Origin: Dendrophyllia cribrosa
Lineage: Eukaryota; Cnidaria; Anthozoa; Scleractinia; Dendrophylliidae
Direction: 5' to 3'
Length of the DNA: 64,000 nucleotides
Assembly: GCA_024195265.1 (NCBI GenBank)
Contig: JAJLRJ010000009.1
Location: 9,144,791-9,208,790, forward strand
In this document: piece after piece, positions 22,347 to 33,410 of the stretch
How positions within the stretch are numbered: position 1 is the stretch's first letter
Layout of the letters: each line of letters opens with the position of its first letter
Notes under the pieces: model-generated
Seen by the model: the letters and a program-made list of their open reading frames with translations, nothing else
Database searches by the model: none
What the model was told of the DNA's origin: nothing
Translations under genes and position numbers: made by a program

Positions 22347-22506
22347 TTAAGGTGGATTTCCATAGTCGCGTATTTTTACGAGCGTAAATAAAAATAAGAG
22401 TCGATGAATGAACAGCTCGCGTAAACTTTTACGCAAGCTGTTCATACATCGTTTCTTATTATATTTACGCACGTAAAAATTACGCGACAGTGAAAATCCA
22501 GCCTTA
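22347..22506. mobile_element. Harbinger-type MITE, TTA target
   Basis: Ends AGGTGGATTTCCATAGTCGC (left) and the inverted form of GGCTGGATTTTCACTGTCGC (right), flanked by TTA at 22347-22349 and 22504-22506. About 154 bases, internally self-complementary ('agctgttcat'), no gene. Its right TTA is also the left TTA of the next element. Confidence 0.75.
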
Positions 22507-23450
22507 AGGTGGATTTCCACTGTCGCGTTTTTGCCTACGCACGTTAACGTACGTAAAAATTTTTAACGTACGTAAAAATGAAATTTTACGCGCGTAACTA
22601 CGTGCGTTGACTTTACGTTGTCCAATTTCCAGTGCCGCGTTTTTTTCTAGGTTTTTACGTACGTTATACGCACGTAAACGCACGTAGCCCTCGCGAGCGT
22701 TTTCGGAAAAGTTGAACTGGGTTCAACTTTTTCGCAGATGTCTGCGTTTACGCGGCGATTTAACCAATGGCAATTTCGGATTTTGTCACATGACACCAAC
22801 TCCATGTAGACGCCATTTTGTTTTATCTGCTTTACATATTCCTGTAGTGCAATCCACAATGCATCGCACACCTCAGGAATTATTCTACTCACGGTTGTAT
22901 GGCCAAGGCGGTAGCTAAATGATATCGTCTGTAAGGAATCACCAGTAGCTAGAAATCGAAGAGTAACAGCGAGACGTTCACCGGGACTGATTGGCTCACG
23001 ATACAAGGATTTCTTAGACAGCATCGGTCCCACAAGAGAAAGAAGGTGGTCAAATCTTTCAGGTGTCATCCGGAAGTATTTATAAAATGACTCGTGGTCA
23101 TTTTCGCGCATTTCTTGCACTAGAGTGTGGTATTCCCCCACTTGAAACCGATTTTGAAATAGCTCTCTGATCCGAAATCTTTTCCGATATTTTTGTCGTC
23201 TTTTTCGTCTCTGTCTAAGGTACAACAGGAGAAAGAACCGCTTGTTTATAACGGCGGCCATTACTTTAGCGGCAAATAACCTTTTCGCGCCAAAATTTCA
23301 GGATGGCAGGTATTTACGTACGTTTAACGTACGTAAAACGGAAACGTTTTTTATTATTTTTTACGCAACAGTGGAAATTGGTAACGTAAGTTTTTTTAAC
23401 GCACGTTTTACGTACGTAAATTTTTACGCGACAGTGGAAATCCACCTTTA
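22504..23450. mobile_element. Harbinger-type element with partial transposase
   Basis: Perfect terminal inverted repeats AGGTGGATTTCCACTGTCGC at both ends and TTA target copies at 22504-22506 and 23448-23450. The 941-base body holds the N-terminal part of a transposase on the minus strand and is rich in 'acgtacgtaaa'-type subterminal repeats. Confidence 0.85.
22647..23261 (-). pseudogene. Harbinger (PIF1/HARBI1-like) transposase, N-terminal part only
   Basis: A 204-residue open frame. Residues about 45-140 ('ESFYKYFRMTPERFDHLLSL', 'ISPGERLAVTLRFLATGDSL', 'SFSYRLGHTTVSRIIPEVCD') are the conserved helical N-terminal region of Harbinger transposases. The DDE nuclease half is absent, and the frame ends in terminal-repeat sequence, so the copy is an internal-deletion derivative. 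It starts with a basic stretch (RQRRKRRQKYRKR). It may retain partial DNA binding but cannot cut DNA. Confidence 0.85.
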
Positions 23451-23517
23451 GGCATAAACTAGATGTATATGCACAGCTCCAGTAAAAAAAATCCACACCA
23501 TTCCATTATTTATAAGC

Positions 23518-23590
23518 GGGATTATTTGCGGTCCTCTATGGGGATCATTTGCGGTCCGGGATCATTTGCGGTCCCGGGATCATTTTCGGA
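23518..23590. repeat. Short tandem repeat, unit gggatcatttgcggtcc
   Basis: Four consecutive variants of a 17-base unit. No coding role is evident. Confidence 0.8.
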
Positions 23591-24227
23591 GCTGTACACA
23601 TATCCTTAGAATTCTTCTATTCCTCAAAGAAAGAATTGAGCAAATATTTATTTTTCCAACTTTAATTTCATTTTTAAGATTCGCTCTTTCCCGTTCTTTG
23701 TAATCTTCCGAAAACAAATGATTGACAAGAACAACACAAATTAATTTCTTGAACCTTTGAAGATCAATTAAGCCGTCTCGGACACATCCACTTAAAAACG
23801 AATTTGAAAGATTGATATGTAACGTTATATATAGAAACTTAAAAAAATTATGACATGCCAATTCCCTAGGGAAATTAACAATAGGCCAAGGGAAATTAAC
23901 AATAGGGTACTCCCCAAAAATTTTAGTGGCGGTATGCGACGCTCTTCTTAAAATCCTAACCGGTATTATATATATCCTCAATGCCATAATATAGCTTGTA
24001 TAAAGAACTAACCACCCCGGACAAAAGTTCACAAAGTTAACAAAGTTAACAACAAACCTTTGTTAACAACTTTTGTCCCTTTTTTCTACATGATACCTAT
24101 ATCTCGTTTTGTGCATGCGCATTAACTAGATAGAAAAGTATGTAACATAAATCGGGAATTTCGTTCTAGCCGACTCTCGCTGTGAGTTTTGAGACAGTTT
24201 TGGTTGATTTTTCAGGAACATGCGTCT
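23591..24227. other. Noncoding stretch with a 62-base foldback
   Basis: An inverted pair 'gacaaaagtt' and 'aacttttgtc' spans about 24018-24079. The minus-strand frame at 23580-24032 shows no recognisable domain. Confidence 0.5.
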
Positions 24228-25295
24228 TAAGAGCAAATCCGTGCAAAAATCAAACATTACACGGCAAAGTTAAAAAACTAAAATTAGCTCTTCTTTTGCT
24301 ACAGGTAGCCTTTAGTAAGTATACAATTGCTGTGTAGTTTTTTTCTTGAAAAATTTATTTGTTTCTAGGAAAACGAAAACATTTGTTTTCAGCCCCGGGT
24401 TCGATTTGGCGACACCAAACAGGCTTAAAATAAGTCATGATTCACTCGACTCGCGTATCAAAACTACTGCGCTAGAAAAAGCTGTCATAGTTCCAATTTG
24501 TTTTACAACTTGTCATAGTCTAACACCATGATTTCATAAAAATTAGATTAATCTAAGTATTCAAGGGAAGTCAAAAGCTTATGGCTCTCCCGTGCTCCGT
24601 AAAACGGTAGGCAAAAAACAACGATGATTTTGAGCATGTGCCTTTGTTCAGAATTTCGTAATATTAAGAATGACAATACTAGAGTTGACGGTCTTTCAAA
24701 ATATGTAAAGTTTAGTTTGGGGAAATGAATTTGGGATTTTTAAGAATTTGTTGAAAATCGCGAACGAAAGACATAAAATCACGCCATCTTGTGTGTGCGT
24801 GACCAACAACAAAAACAAAAAACGCTTTTCCTTGAGAAATCTTGGCAACTCTGACGCCAACAAAAATGGAAATATACAAATCTTTACTTGGATATGACAT
24901 TCTTGAATGTCTAAAGTGTTTCATTTTGCCGTCTGTTCAATTTCATTCGTGAAGTTTATCATGAACAGTGAAGCCCGTAGCCACGATCAAAAACGTTTTA
25001 CTTTTCGCTGAATTTTTTCTTAGCTCACTTTGCACTTTCGTACTCTTTATACTGTTGATACAATTTTTTCCTCAGATTTCTGGCGGAAACTGTAAAAGGG
25101 CTGACAATAAAGAGAACTTGTTCAAGCATGTGTTTCTAGTTTTGCATCCTTGCATAACCGTGAACCGTTTTGAGACTATATCAGTATATGCAAATTACGT
25201 CTCGAATTTGCATATCAGGCTGAGCAAGCGTACGTGACAGTCACGGTTGGTACACAGGGTGGATATTAAGGTATTCTCAGTGGCCAAAATTCCAT
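24228..25295 (+). repeat. Left arm of a 6.7 kb inverted-repeat structure
   Basis: About 1.07 kb that recurs inverted at 29868-30962, matching through the whole length with small differences (for example 'gattcactcgactcgcgtat', 'cacgccatcttgtgtgtgcg'). The arms enclose about 4.6 kb. They could be long terminal repeats of a DNA transposon or an inverted duplication. No target duplication was identified. Confidence 0.8.
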
Positions 25296-25529
25296 ATATA
25301 TTTTTTGAAGTACCATGATTGTTGTTTTGAAATCTTTAATTAATACAGTTCAGAACAGGAAAGAGATCTCGTGGGTTTTAAAATACAGTATTGACAGAAA
25401 ACCAATATTTATTACATGGGTGGGGTTGGGTTGGGGTAGATCTTGTCGGCCTGGATTTTAAACGCAGGTACGAAGATTAAGACATTTTCATCCATTTACT
25501 TGCCATTGCTTTTATTTTTAAGATGGTCA

Positions 25530-25733
25530 GACACGAGGAGTCATGTAGCAGGGGCATGTCGCAGCGACATGTAGCAGCGAGAAAAATTTGTGTACATACT
25601 GAGGGACATGTAGCAGGGGCGTGCAGCGGGGACATGTAGCAGGGACAAAAAAAATCATTGCGCTTACACACACATGAAAATGTTGAGGGGACATGTCTCA
25701 GGGACATGTTGCAGCAACACGTCCCCTCGTGTG
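25530..25733. mobile_element. MITE with ACACGAGGGGACATG ends
   Basis: Left 'acacgaggagtcatg' pairs with right 'cacgtcccctcgtgt'. The interior is full of short 'ggacatgt-gcag' repeats. No gene. Confidence 0.6.
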
Positions 25734-26021
25734 AACTGATACTTTCACAATTGTGCAACACCAATTTTGTCCCCGCGACGTGTCCCATGAAGTTCAACAA
25801 GTTGAACTCCGTGCGACTCCGGCTTGAATTAAAACGTTGGTCACAAGTTTCTCTCTCATCTGTTGAGGTGGGTTTCATTTTTCAAACTGGCGGTTTCTTC
25901 TTCGTCTTCATCTACCTGCATATTTTCTTCAGTGTTTCTCTTTGCAGCTGGGCGGCAGAAATAGCCGCCAATCTGTTGCGGAGTTAGAAATTCGACGTTT
26001 TCATATCGCCGCGCACCACTA

Positions 26022-26095
26022 CAGGGGCGAAGCCAGGACTTTTTCAGAGGTACACACAATCAATTTTCAAACACCCCCCTACCTCCGCCACCCCC

Positions 26096-26128
<33 letters not shown>

Positions 26129-26224
26129 ACACACACACACTCAAGCTCCAAATCTTTCTTTTTTTCCGACTTTTTCAGGTACGCACGTGCGTACGTGCGT
26201 ACAGTTAGCTACACCCTGGCCCTG
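26022..26224. mobile_element. CAGGG-ended MITE with poly-C and (AC)n
   Basis: Left CAGGGGCGAAGCC and right end inverted CAGGGCCAGGG. The inside holds a C run at about 26097-26128 followed by (AC)n. CAGGG-type tips are common in hAT-like elements, but a clean 8-base target duplication was not seen. Confidence 0.45.
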
Positions 26225-26459
26225 CACTAGCATCCTTGGCTGTGCGCTTACACCTGCGGGATCTGCTTTTTGATCGTACCACTCTCCGATCTGGAATTTG
26301 GCGTTCAAGTACTCCTTCCGTTTCGCAGAAAACCGAGTACTTCGGATACGAGAAAATTTCAGGGCCCATGCATCCCATTGGGAGAGATGGCCTAGGGCAG
26401 AAAATGTTTGGGAAAGTTCTGCTTTCTCTAGTTCGGGTACTGCCGTCGCCAACCTCGTT

Positions 26460-26512
26460 CCCAGGGGCTTCTCGGTTTTCAAAATGGCGGTTTGAGAGGA
26501 GAAACCCCTGGG
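26460..26512. mobile_element. Ultra-short hairpin repeat CCCAGGGG...CCCCTGGG, copy 1
   Basis: A 53-base foldback: CCCAGGGGCTTCTC, a loop containing 'ttttcaaaatggcgg', then GAGAAACCCCTGGG. Related copies are at 29700-29750 and, one side only, at 52501-52550. Confidence 0.65.
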
Positions 26513-26599
26513 ACATAGCGATCTAAAACGACCGCAGATTGGTTTATTGATCCTGATTCTTACATCTATTCTGATTGGTATACGTTTTTCTAAGAAAAG

Positions 26600-26742
26600 A
26601 TGGCGGATCACGGTAGGTTCTTCGAGAAACCAAAACAATGCTATATCGAAGGTCTCCGAGACGTGAAAGTTGAACAGTTTTCCCGAGTAACTGTTAACAA
26701 AACTGCAGCTGTTCCTGACGATGCGGCTATGATCCAACAAGC
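26600..26742 (+). CDS. Possible first coding exon, unrecognised
   Basis: An ATG in good context (aagATGG) opens 47 codons without interruption ('MADHGRFFEKPKQCYIEGLR' at the start, 'AAVPDDAAMIQQA' at the end) up to a strong donor 'caagc|gtaaga'. It lies between the arms of the 24-31 kb inverted repeat. I do not recognise the protein. A terminal-exon-like segment (29055-29101, 'NVNLVGDKFPEMSK' then stop, with AATAAA overlapping) lies on the same strand, but its phase would need at least one more exon in between. Could also be chance. Confidence 0.3.
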
Positions 26743-27364
26743 GTAAGATTTAGAGATAATTCGCCGATTTTCAGGCTTTGCGTTTACGGGTGGCGAATGG
26801 CAAATAATTTCGAGATTTTTTTTCTGCGAGCCCTACACTTTTAAACTTTCAAAATACGAGGCGGAGAGAAAAGCTATATGGAAAGGCTTTACCAAATAAA
26901 TCGAGACACCGAGACGTGGAGAACCGCTCAAATAACCGAGACTGCGAGACCCATAATCTTAATTTTTTGAAAGACCATTCGCCACTCACTCCCCGGTACG
27001 TGATAATTTATAGAATTTTGGAATGACTGGAATGGGGAATGCTGGGCGTAATGTAATTTAATAGAGTCTAGAATGCTGGCTGAACCTCGGTGTAAAAACA
27101 TGTCTTGTTTTGTACCTATTTCTACTTATTGTTGTCTTGCGCTCTATTGTTTTATACAGTTTGTTTTCTTTGTTTTTCAGTTCATTTATGGTTTCATAAA
27201 TAAAGCAGAGCCTTTCGCCAATTGTTTGCTATTCAGTTACTTATTCACTTGTGACAGCTTGACTGAAGTTAAGCTCAATTTAGTTTTTAAAACATGTCAA
27301 TAAAAAAACAAAACAGATATGCATTCCTCAAAATGGCAAGATTTTAGTATAACCCCCAACATTA
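26743..27364. other. Noncoding stretch, nothing recognised
   Basis: Possibly an intron of the putative exon at 26600. Small frames (for example 27073-27303) are hydrophobic and show no family resemblance. Confidence 0.5.
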
Positions 27365-27645
27365 ATGGGCCATTCCATTTTATATCCGTACCCCCCCCCC
27401 CCCCCCCCCCCCCCCCATTGAGGTATGCACTCAACATCCCCCCTAAGGAAAAAAGATCAAAGGGCTGACAGAACATCCCCCTTAGAAATAGCAGATCTTT
27501 CTGTTACCCCCTTGGGAAATTTTTGAAGATCAAAGGATGCCGACGCAAGTACTCCCTCCCCCCCCCCCCCCCCCCCAAGGAGACCCTCAATGGGGGGGGG
27601 GGGGGGGGGTTGCGGATATTAATTTTGCACATGCATGTATGTACT
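27365..27645. repeat. Repeat block with C and G homopolymers
   Basis: A C run at about 27391-27416, a second C run at about 27557-27576 and a G run at about 27591-27609. 'cattgagg' after the first C run and 'cctcaatg' before the G run are inverted, suggesting a MITE with homopolymer-bearing ends. Confidence 0.5.
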
Positions 27646-29699
27646 ATTGTTTTTATTTAGGCAATCTTTTGTTCTGGCTTTTGTTTCAGTCTTCAGAACT
27701 TATTCATAATTTGTGGGATTATATGGAAATCTTACCCTCAAAATTCCCAAACACATTTTCAGGCCCAAGAACTGTTTTTAAGATTTTGCTTCTATGAAAT
27801 GGCAATGTAGTTTATAGCTGGCAAATCATCCCAGGCACTCTGGATACCAGAAGTTCTCTTACAGCAGGCCTTTTGCCCTGAGGCTCTTCCTTGTGGCAAA
27901 AATATGAGTCAAAAGAGGCATGTAATACCATATAGTTTATGAGAGAGATGAGAGGCACCCATGCAGGGTACATCCCAACTTATTTGGACCGATGATCTTA
28001 GGGTGAAGTGCACAAAAAATGTTCCCCATGTGCCCCCTTTTCATTTTATATTTTCTACATTTCAGTTTTTTACTGAAAAAAGCCTCTATGAGGGAGGGAG
28101 TTGTTGATGAATTTTGACAATTATGGCTCAGGTCTAGTGGATTTTTCTGTCTGATCAGGAAATTCTGTCACTTGTCCAACAGAGAAGGAATAGCTCCTGA
28201 TTTCTTTTTTATTTTGGGGCCATCCTTGTTATAAGTATGACACATTAAGCTTCTTGGTGATGTTTTATTAACATTTTAGTTTTTAACACAACCATGAAGA
28301 TCAGGGTGCTTTCTGGTCAGGCTTTTCTCTTGCAGTCCAGTCTGGCTTTGTTTAATGTGTCAGGAGCATAAGATTCCCACTGACATGGCCTTAGGGGTTG
28401 TAAGGGCTTACAAAGCATCCCTGCCACATCAGACAAGGAAGCTTTGATTTAAAACAATCAGGTAATCAAGTGACCAAACCTTTCTACCTGTAAACAATGG
28501 CTAGATTTAGGAAGCCCAGTCCAGCTTCTGAAGTTGACCAAAGCTATATATTATTTTAACTTTAGAAGGGTTTCCTCATCAATTCATTCCCAGGGTTACA
28601 ATTTGCCAGAGGGGATTTTCTATGCCAGTCACAGTTAGTTGACATGAACCAATATGTATACTTCATGTGCAATATCCAGGTAGGGATTGACAGGGAAGTG
28701 TGTACAAAGTCGGCAGATTTGAAATTAAAGATTTTGGCCGTTAAACGATAATTTTTAAATTGGGGGGACGAGTAGCTCTGGCCCATGACTTGTTGTTTCA
28801 GAATACTGTCACATCCCCTGGTCACCATTTAGGGCGGATGTAGCTGCATTTGGAAATGGAGTAAATGTACTTTAATTTTCAATTTTACAGTTTTATTTGA
28901 TTTATTTGGTAATAAAATACACTAATCACACTGCTGTCATTTCCAACATAAATTGTACATGTTTTCCTCAAAAACAATTGTGACAAACACCTCTAACAAA
29001 TATGGGAAAAATACTTTGACTTGTCTTCACTTTTCTTCTCTCTTTTTTTTTTAGAAAATGTTAACTTGGTGGGAGATAAATTCCCGGAAATGAGTAAATA
29101 AAAAGCACTTAATTTAACATATTTTGCTGTTGTCAGTGTTTTGACTGGATCAGCAAACCATCTCTGATTAAAAGATCAAGTAAACGTGTTTTATTGAGGG
29201 GAAGACGGTAAATTACTTTAAAATGCCAACAAAACGGTGATACCCGCGCAAGAGCAACGGCGAAAGCATCGACGGTTAAATCGAAAAAATATAACCACAA
29301 AAACTTCATGCTATTTTGTTGCTTGCGGGCGTGATCGTGGGAAAAGAAGCCGAAAATACTATAATATAAGAAACCAAAAGTCTTTTAGCTGAGACGGTAA
29401 ATTTACTCCTTTCCTTTGAAAAGTCGTGCTTCCTTAAAAAAAAAAAAGTTTCGTAATCTGCGGCGTTTCGAATTTTTACCTTCATTGCCTGTGTATCATT
29501 TTTCTTGAAACAGCAAAGCAAAGAAAAACTTGACAGGTCGATAAATGGTTCCACAGAAATCCCTCCTTGGCCGCCATTTTGTTTGTTTTCCTCTTGGTTT
29601 GCAATCTCGTACCCAGATCTTCTCACTCTTGTCCTTGGCCGCCATTTTGAATACATCTTCACAAATAGTGCAGATTTTGATCACGTGATCTGCTGTGTG
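27646..29699. other. Noncoding stretch inside the inverted-repeat structure
   Basis: Two kilobases with no recognised domain. A possible 3' terminal exon is at 29055-29101 (acceptor 'tttttttag', stop overlapping AATAAA). The rest appears to be intergenic or intronic. Confidence 0.4.
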
Positions 29700-29750
29700 C
29701 CAGGGTCTTCTCCCGAAGCGCCGCCATATTGAAAACCGAGAAGACCCTGG
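29700..29750. mobile_element. Ultra-short hairpin repeat CCAGGGTCTTCTC, copy 2
   Basis: A 51-base foldback with arms CCAGGGTCTTCTC and GAGAAGACCCTGG and a loop containing 'cgccgccatattgaaa'. Same family as 26460-26512. Confidence 0.7.
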
Positions 29751-29867
29751 GAACGAGGTTGTGCCGTCGCACCGTGTTCTAGCCTTGAAGCATACCGCAC
29801 TGTACATAGCGCGAGCATTGAGCGTTATTAAATTAAAAATTAAAAAAGACATGAAACATATGGCAAA

Positions 29868-30962
29868 AAGACCCAATTTTGGCCACTGAGAATACCTTTA
29901 TATCCACCCATGTACCAACCGTGACTGTCACGAACGCTTGCTCAGCCTGATATGCAAATTTGAGACGTAATTTGCATATAGTCTCAAAACGGTTCACGGT
30001 TAACGTTATGCAAGGATGGAAACCTAGGAACACATGCTTGAACTAGTTCTCTTTATTGTCAGCCCTTTTTACAGTTTCCGCCAGAAATCTGAGGAAAAAA
30101 TTGTATCAACAGTATAAAAAGTACGAAAGTGCAAAGTGAGCTAGGAAAAATTCAGCGAAAAGTAAAGCGTTTTCTATCGTGGCTACGGACTTCACTGTTC
30201 ATGATAAACTTCACGAATGAAATTTAACAGACGGCAAAATGAAACACTTGGGACATTCAAGAGTGTCATATCCAAGTTAAGGTTTGTATATGTCCATTTA
30301 TTTTGGCGTCAGAGTTGCCAAAATTTCTCAAGGAAAAACGTTTTTGTTTTTGTTGTTGGTCACGCACACACAAGATGGCGTGAGTTTATGTCTTTCGTTC
30401 GCGATTTTCAACAAATTCTTAAAAATCCCAAATTCATTTCCCCAAACTAAACTTTACATATTTTGAAAGACCGTCAACTCTAGTATTGTCATTCTTAATA
30501 TTACGAAATTCTGAACAAAGGCACATGCTCAAAATCATCGTTGTGTTTTGCCTACCGTTTTACGGAGCACGGAAGAGCCATAAGCTTTTGACTTCCCTTG
30601 GATACTTAGATTAATCTAATTTTTATGAAATCATGGTGTTTAGACTATGACAAGTTGTAAAACAAATTGGAATTATGACAGCTTTTTCTAGCGCAGTAGT
30701 TTTTATACGCGAGTCGAGTGAATCATGACTTATTTCAACCCTGTTTGCATGTGTTTGTGATCGCCAAATTGTGCCCTGAGTTGATAACGACTTTCTTCGT
30801 TTTTCTCGGAAACAAATAGATATTTCAAGGAAAAAACTACATGGCATTCATATACTTACTATAGACTATCTATATGCAAAATAGGAGCGAATTTGATTTT
30901 TTTTTCAGCTTTGCCGAAGATTTGCGATTTTGTTTGATTCTTGTACGGATCTGCTCTTAAAT
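29868..30962 (-). repeat. Right arm of the 6.7 kb inverted-repeat structure
   Basis: Inverted counterpart of 24228-25295, beginning internally at 'ttttggccactgagaatacc' and ending near 'acggatctgctcttaa'. Confidence 0.8.
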
Positions 30963-31023
30963 GTTTAAATGTTAAAGTTTTGAATAGATGGTTGTTAATG
31001 ATGTCACATGAATGAATTGTACA

Positions 31024-31748
31024 TTAAGGTTACAGTTTACCTTCGGGGGTGTCTCCAGTATAACAGCTCTAGCGTCTTAAGATTACACTTAATATACCTA
31101 AACCCAGATATCAAATTAAAGCTTATAGAGCTGGCTATCTAAATATGGAAACCATTTGGTAATAAAATGAATTGTCGAATTTTTTACGACGTCTAAATTC
31201 GAACGTCCGAATCAGCTTTAAAACGCTATAACTCAAAGCGATTATTGTATTTTGCTAATTTGATTTGTTCTCGGGTTTTCGGACACGAAGCGCTAAAAAA
31301 ACGTATCGGCGATTTCCCATATTCAATTGCAGTGAAAAGTTACAGAATATTTTCGAAAAAGGGAGAAAAAAATTGGAGTGATCGCACGGAAATGGCTCTT
31401 GACGAAAAACTTTTCGGAAATAAGAAATTCGCCGACAGATTTTTGTTGATTATATGTTTGCCTAGCTTCTGTCCAAATTTGAGGAAAATCGAACGAATTC
31501 CCTTTGAGTTGTAGCTCTTTAAAGTGTCCCCTACAAGCGAAAAATTAACTTTGAGAAAACAGCGCTTAGATAAACATATCGCTATATAAACAAACTCCAC
31601 CCACAAAAGTTATACCGTCATTTCTCCGTCAATTTTCACTATTTTTCGATAATTTTTTTTTGGATGAGAGTTCATTCTGTAAACTTTATTTTGACGCCAA
31701 AAAAAAAATTCAATAAATTTTCGATCAGAAGGTACACTGTAACCTTAA
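31024..31748. mobile_element. TTAA-ended non-autonomous transposon, 725 bases
   Basis: Left TTAA-GGTTACAGTTTACCTTC and right GAAGGTACACTGTAACC-TTAA. No transposase. Shares the TTAA target and GG start with the elements at 2094 and 55056 but has a different TIR. Confidence 0.75.
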
Positions 31749-31844
31749 GTTGTTCCAAGCTAGAAATCCACGCGGGGACTGTCTTTCTAAAAAGGGAAAC
31801 CAACTGGATGGTCCGCATCAACTAAACGTTTCTTTTATTTACAG

Positions 31845-31916
31845 GTACATTCGCAGGAATAAAATTCAACGGCTACCTGCACGGGTTTTCCAAAAGCTAT
31901 CGACGTTGAAAGGATT
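31845..31916 (+). CDS. Leucine-rich repeat exon 4 (72 bases)
   Basis: Acceptor 'tttacag', donor 'ggatt|gtaagt', 72 bases, phase 2 at both ends. It encodes a repeat with 'NKIQRLPARVFQKLSTLKGL'. An insertion with TTAA target begins only 10 bases after the exon end (31926) and leaves the donor intact. Confidence 0.85.
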
Positions 31917-31925
31917 GTAAGTTTC

Positions 31926-32468
31926 TTAAAGTGCACATAAAGTGAAATTTCACTACCGTTTTGTTGTAGGGTTTTATGTTGTTTATATTACAGGTCTTCA
32001 TTTCATTTTCAGTCGTTTTCCTCTTTTGGGCGAAGAGGATCCAATATTTTTAGCGGTCTGAAAACTCCCGCCGGGGCCTGAAATTTGCGACATTTTGAGC
32101 GCGGCCAAAAAGGCACAAACAATGTATTTGTGACGTCATTCGTGTGTCCGATCACAACAAAACATGGCGGAGAATTGGACGAACCCGGGGCTAAAATGCA
32201 CGTCGCTTTCAGCCATATTTAATCAAAATGATATTTCCACAAGTAGCCAAAACTACACTGTAAACGAGTGACGCGCTCAGTTGTAAACACACTAATGACG
32301 TCACTAGAACCTGGGTTCTATTCTAATATGCCAACTTGCGTCGCTTGTTAAAATATGTTCCCGGCACTTCAAGTGACTTATTTTCCCGTCAAAACAATTC
32401 TAAAAACACCTATTTTTAGATTACCAAAAACAAAATGATAGTGAAATTTCACTTTATGTGCACTTTAA
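31926..32468. mobile_element. TTAA-ended MITE, 543 bases
   Basis: Ends TTAA-AGTGCACATAAAGTGAAA and the inverted copy, with perfect identity over about 27 bases. No gene. It sits immediately downstream of LRR exon 4. Confidence 0.85.
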
Positions 32469-32834
32469 GCAATTGTGATCATTTTTCGTTATCAGCTTTA
32501 GAAACGTCTGATAACGGAGGTTTTGGATAAACAATTATGAATAAAAATTAGCGATAGTAGTTTCGAATGTCGTTTCGATGACTCACTCATCATTTTCAAA
32601 TTCGTGTAACAAAGTCGGATTCTTGTGAGTTCATTATATAATAAATTGCGTGTGAAAGTCTTGGTGCATGTGATTAAAAAAGAATGTGGAATGTGGAAGG
32701 TGTTAATTTGGGAAATAGTTTTGCTTTGATTGAGTCAGATTAAGTGTTCAGTTCAGGTTTCTTGTCTTTGATAAAGAGCATTTCGTAAATTAAGCATTCC
32801 AGCTTTCCTCGGCATTTCCTAAAAAAATGGTGAA
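32469..32834 (+). other. Intron sequence, nothing recognised
   Basis: No repeat or coding remnant that I can support. Confidence 0.5.
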
Positions 32835-33071
32835 TAGACCATTTTAGAGTTGTGTGCTTGGTTACCTAGCCTTTGAATGGAAGCGAGGCTGGAGGTGACC
32901 TTGTTATGATACAGAACTTAGTGCTTTTCATATGTAAATTTTACTAGTTAGCATGATAAAAACATTATTAACATATGAAAAGCACTTAGGTCTGTATCAA
33001 AACAAGGTCACCTCCAACCTCGCTTCCATTCAAAGGCCAGGTCACCAACCACACAACTGTAAAATGATCTA
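32835..33071. mobile_element. Palindromic MITE, TA target
   Basis: A 237-base near-perfect hairpin. The arm starts TAGACCATTTTAGAGTTGTG and contains 'cctttgaatggaagcgaggc' and 'aagcacttag'. The opposite arm is its inverse with few differences. The TAGACCA tip resembles that of the 183-base family (TAGACCACTTTC). Confidence 0.85.
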
Positions 33072-33080
33072 TTGTTCCTG

Positions 33081-33305
33081 AAGATGTTTATTCCTCTGAA
33101 TCGTCGCGCAAGTGTTTTCCAATATCACAGTGCTTGTGTTCCTCGACGCGCTGAAAAAGGTGTCGGCGTGGATAACCCACATAATCTGCATCGCACAGAT
33201 CACATCTGAATTCGTAAACAACGCATTGTTGATTTATTAACAGTGGTTTGGCTTTTGCTACTTTGATCTCATCGACGATTTTCTTACTTAAGACAGCTTT
33301 CGAAA
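33081..33305 (-). pseudogene. Penelope-like GIY-YIG endonuclease fragment
   Basis: Minus-strand frame with 'LLINQQCVVYEFRCDLCDAD', 'YVGYPRRHLFQRVEEHKHCD' and 'IGKHLRDD', then a stop. It is the N-terminal half of the same GIY-YIG module as in the 19-20 kb palindrome but more diverged. Confidence 0.75.
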
Positions 33306-33344
33306 GAAAATAAACAGAGATCTACGCCCAGTGTTTACGGGTAT

Positions 33345-33405
33345 ATAAGAAAATCGTCGATGAGATCAAAGTAGCATAAGCCAAACCACCGTTAATAAAT
33401 GCTGG
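33345..33405 (+). pseudogene. Short inverted copy of the adjacent Penelope-like fragment
   Basis: The plus strand here repeats the coding sequence for 'KKIVDEIKVA' and the following residues, found on the minus strand about 50 bases to the left. Two Penelope-like pieces therefore lie in inverted orientation, as in the 19-20 kb insertion. Confidence 0.65.
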
Positions 33406-33410
33406 ACTAA

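Noticed and set aside
23580..24032. 150-codon minus-strand frame
   Set aside because: AT-rich, no recognisable domain, runs through a short tandem repeat.
26141..26740. 199-codon minus-strand frame and overlapping frames on both strands
   Set aside because: It crosses a MITE, a hairpin repeat and the opposite strand of a better exon candidate; no conserved motif.
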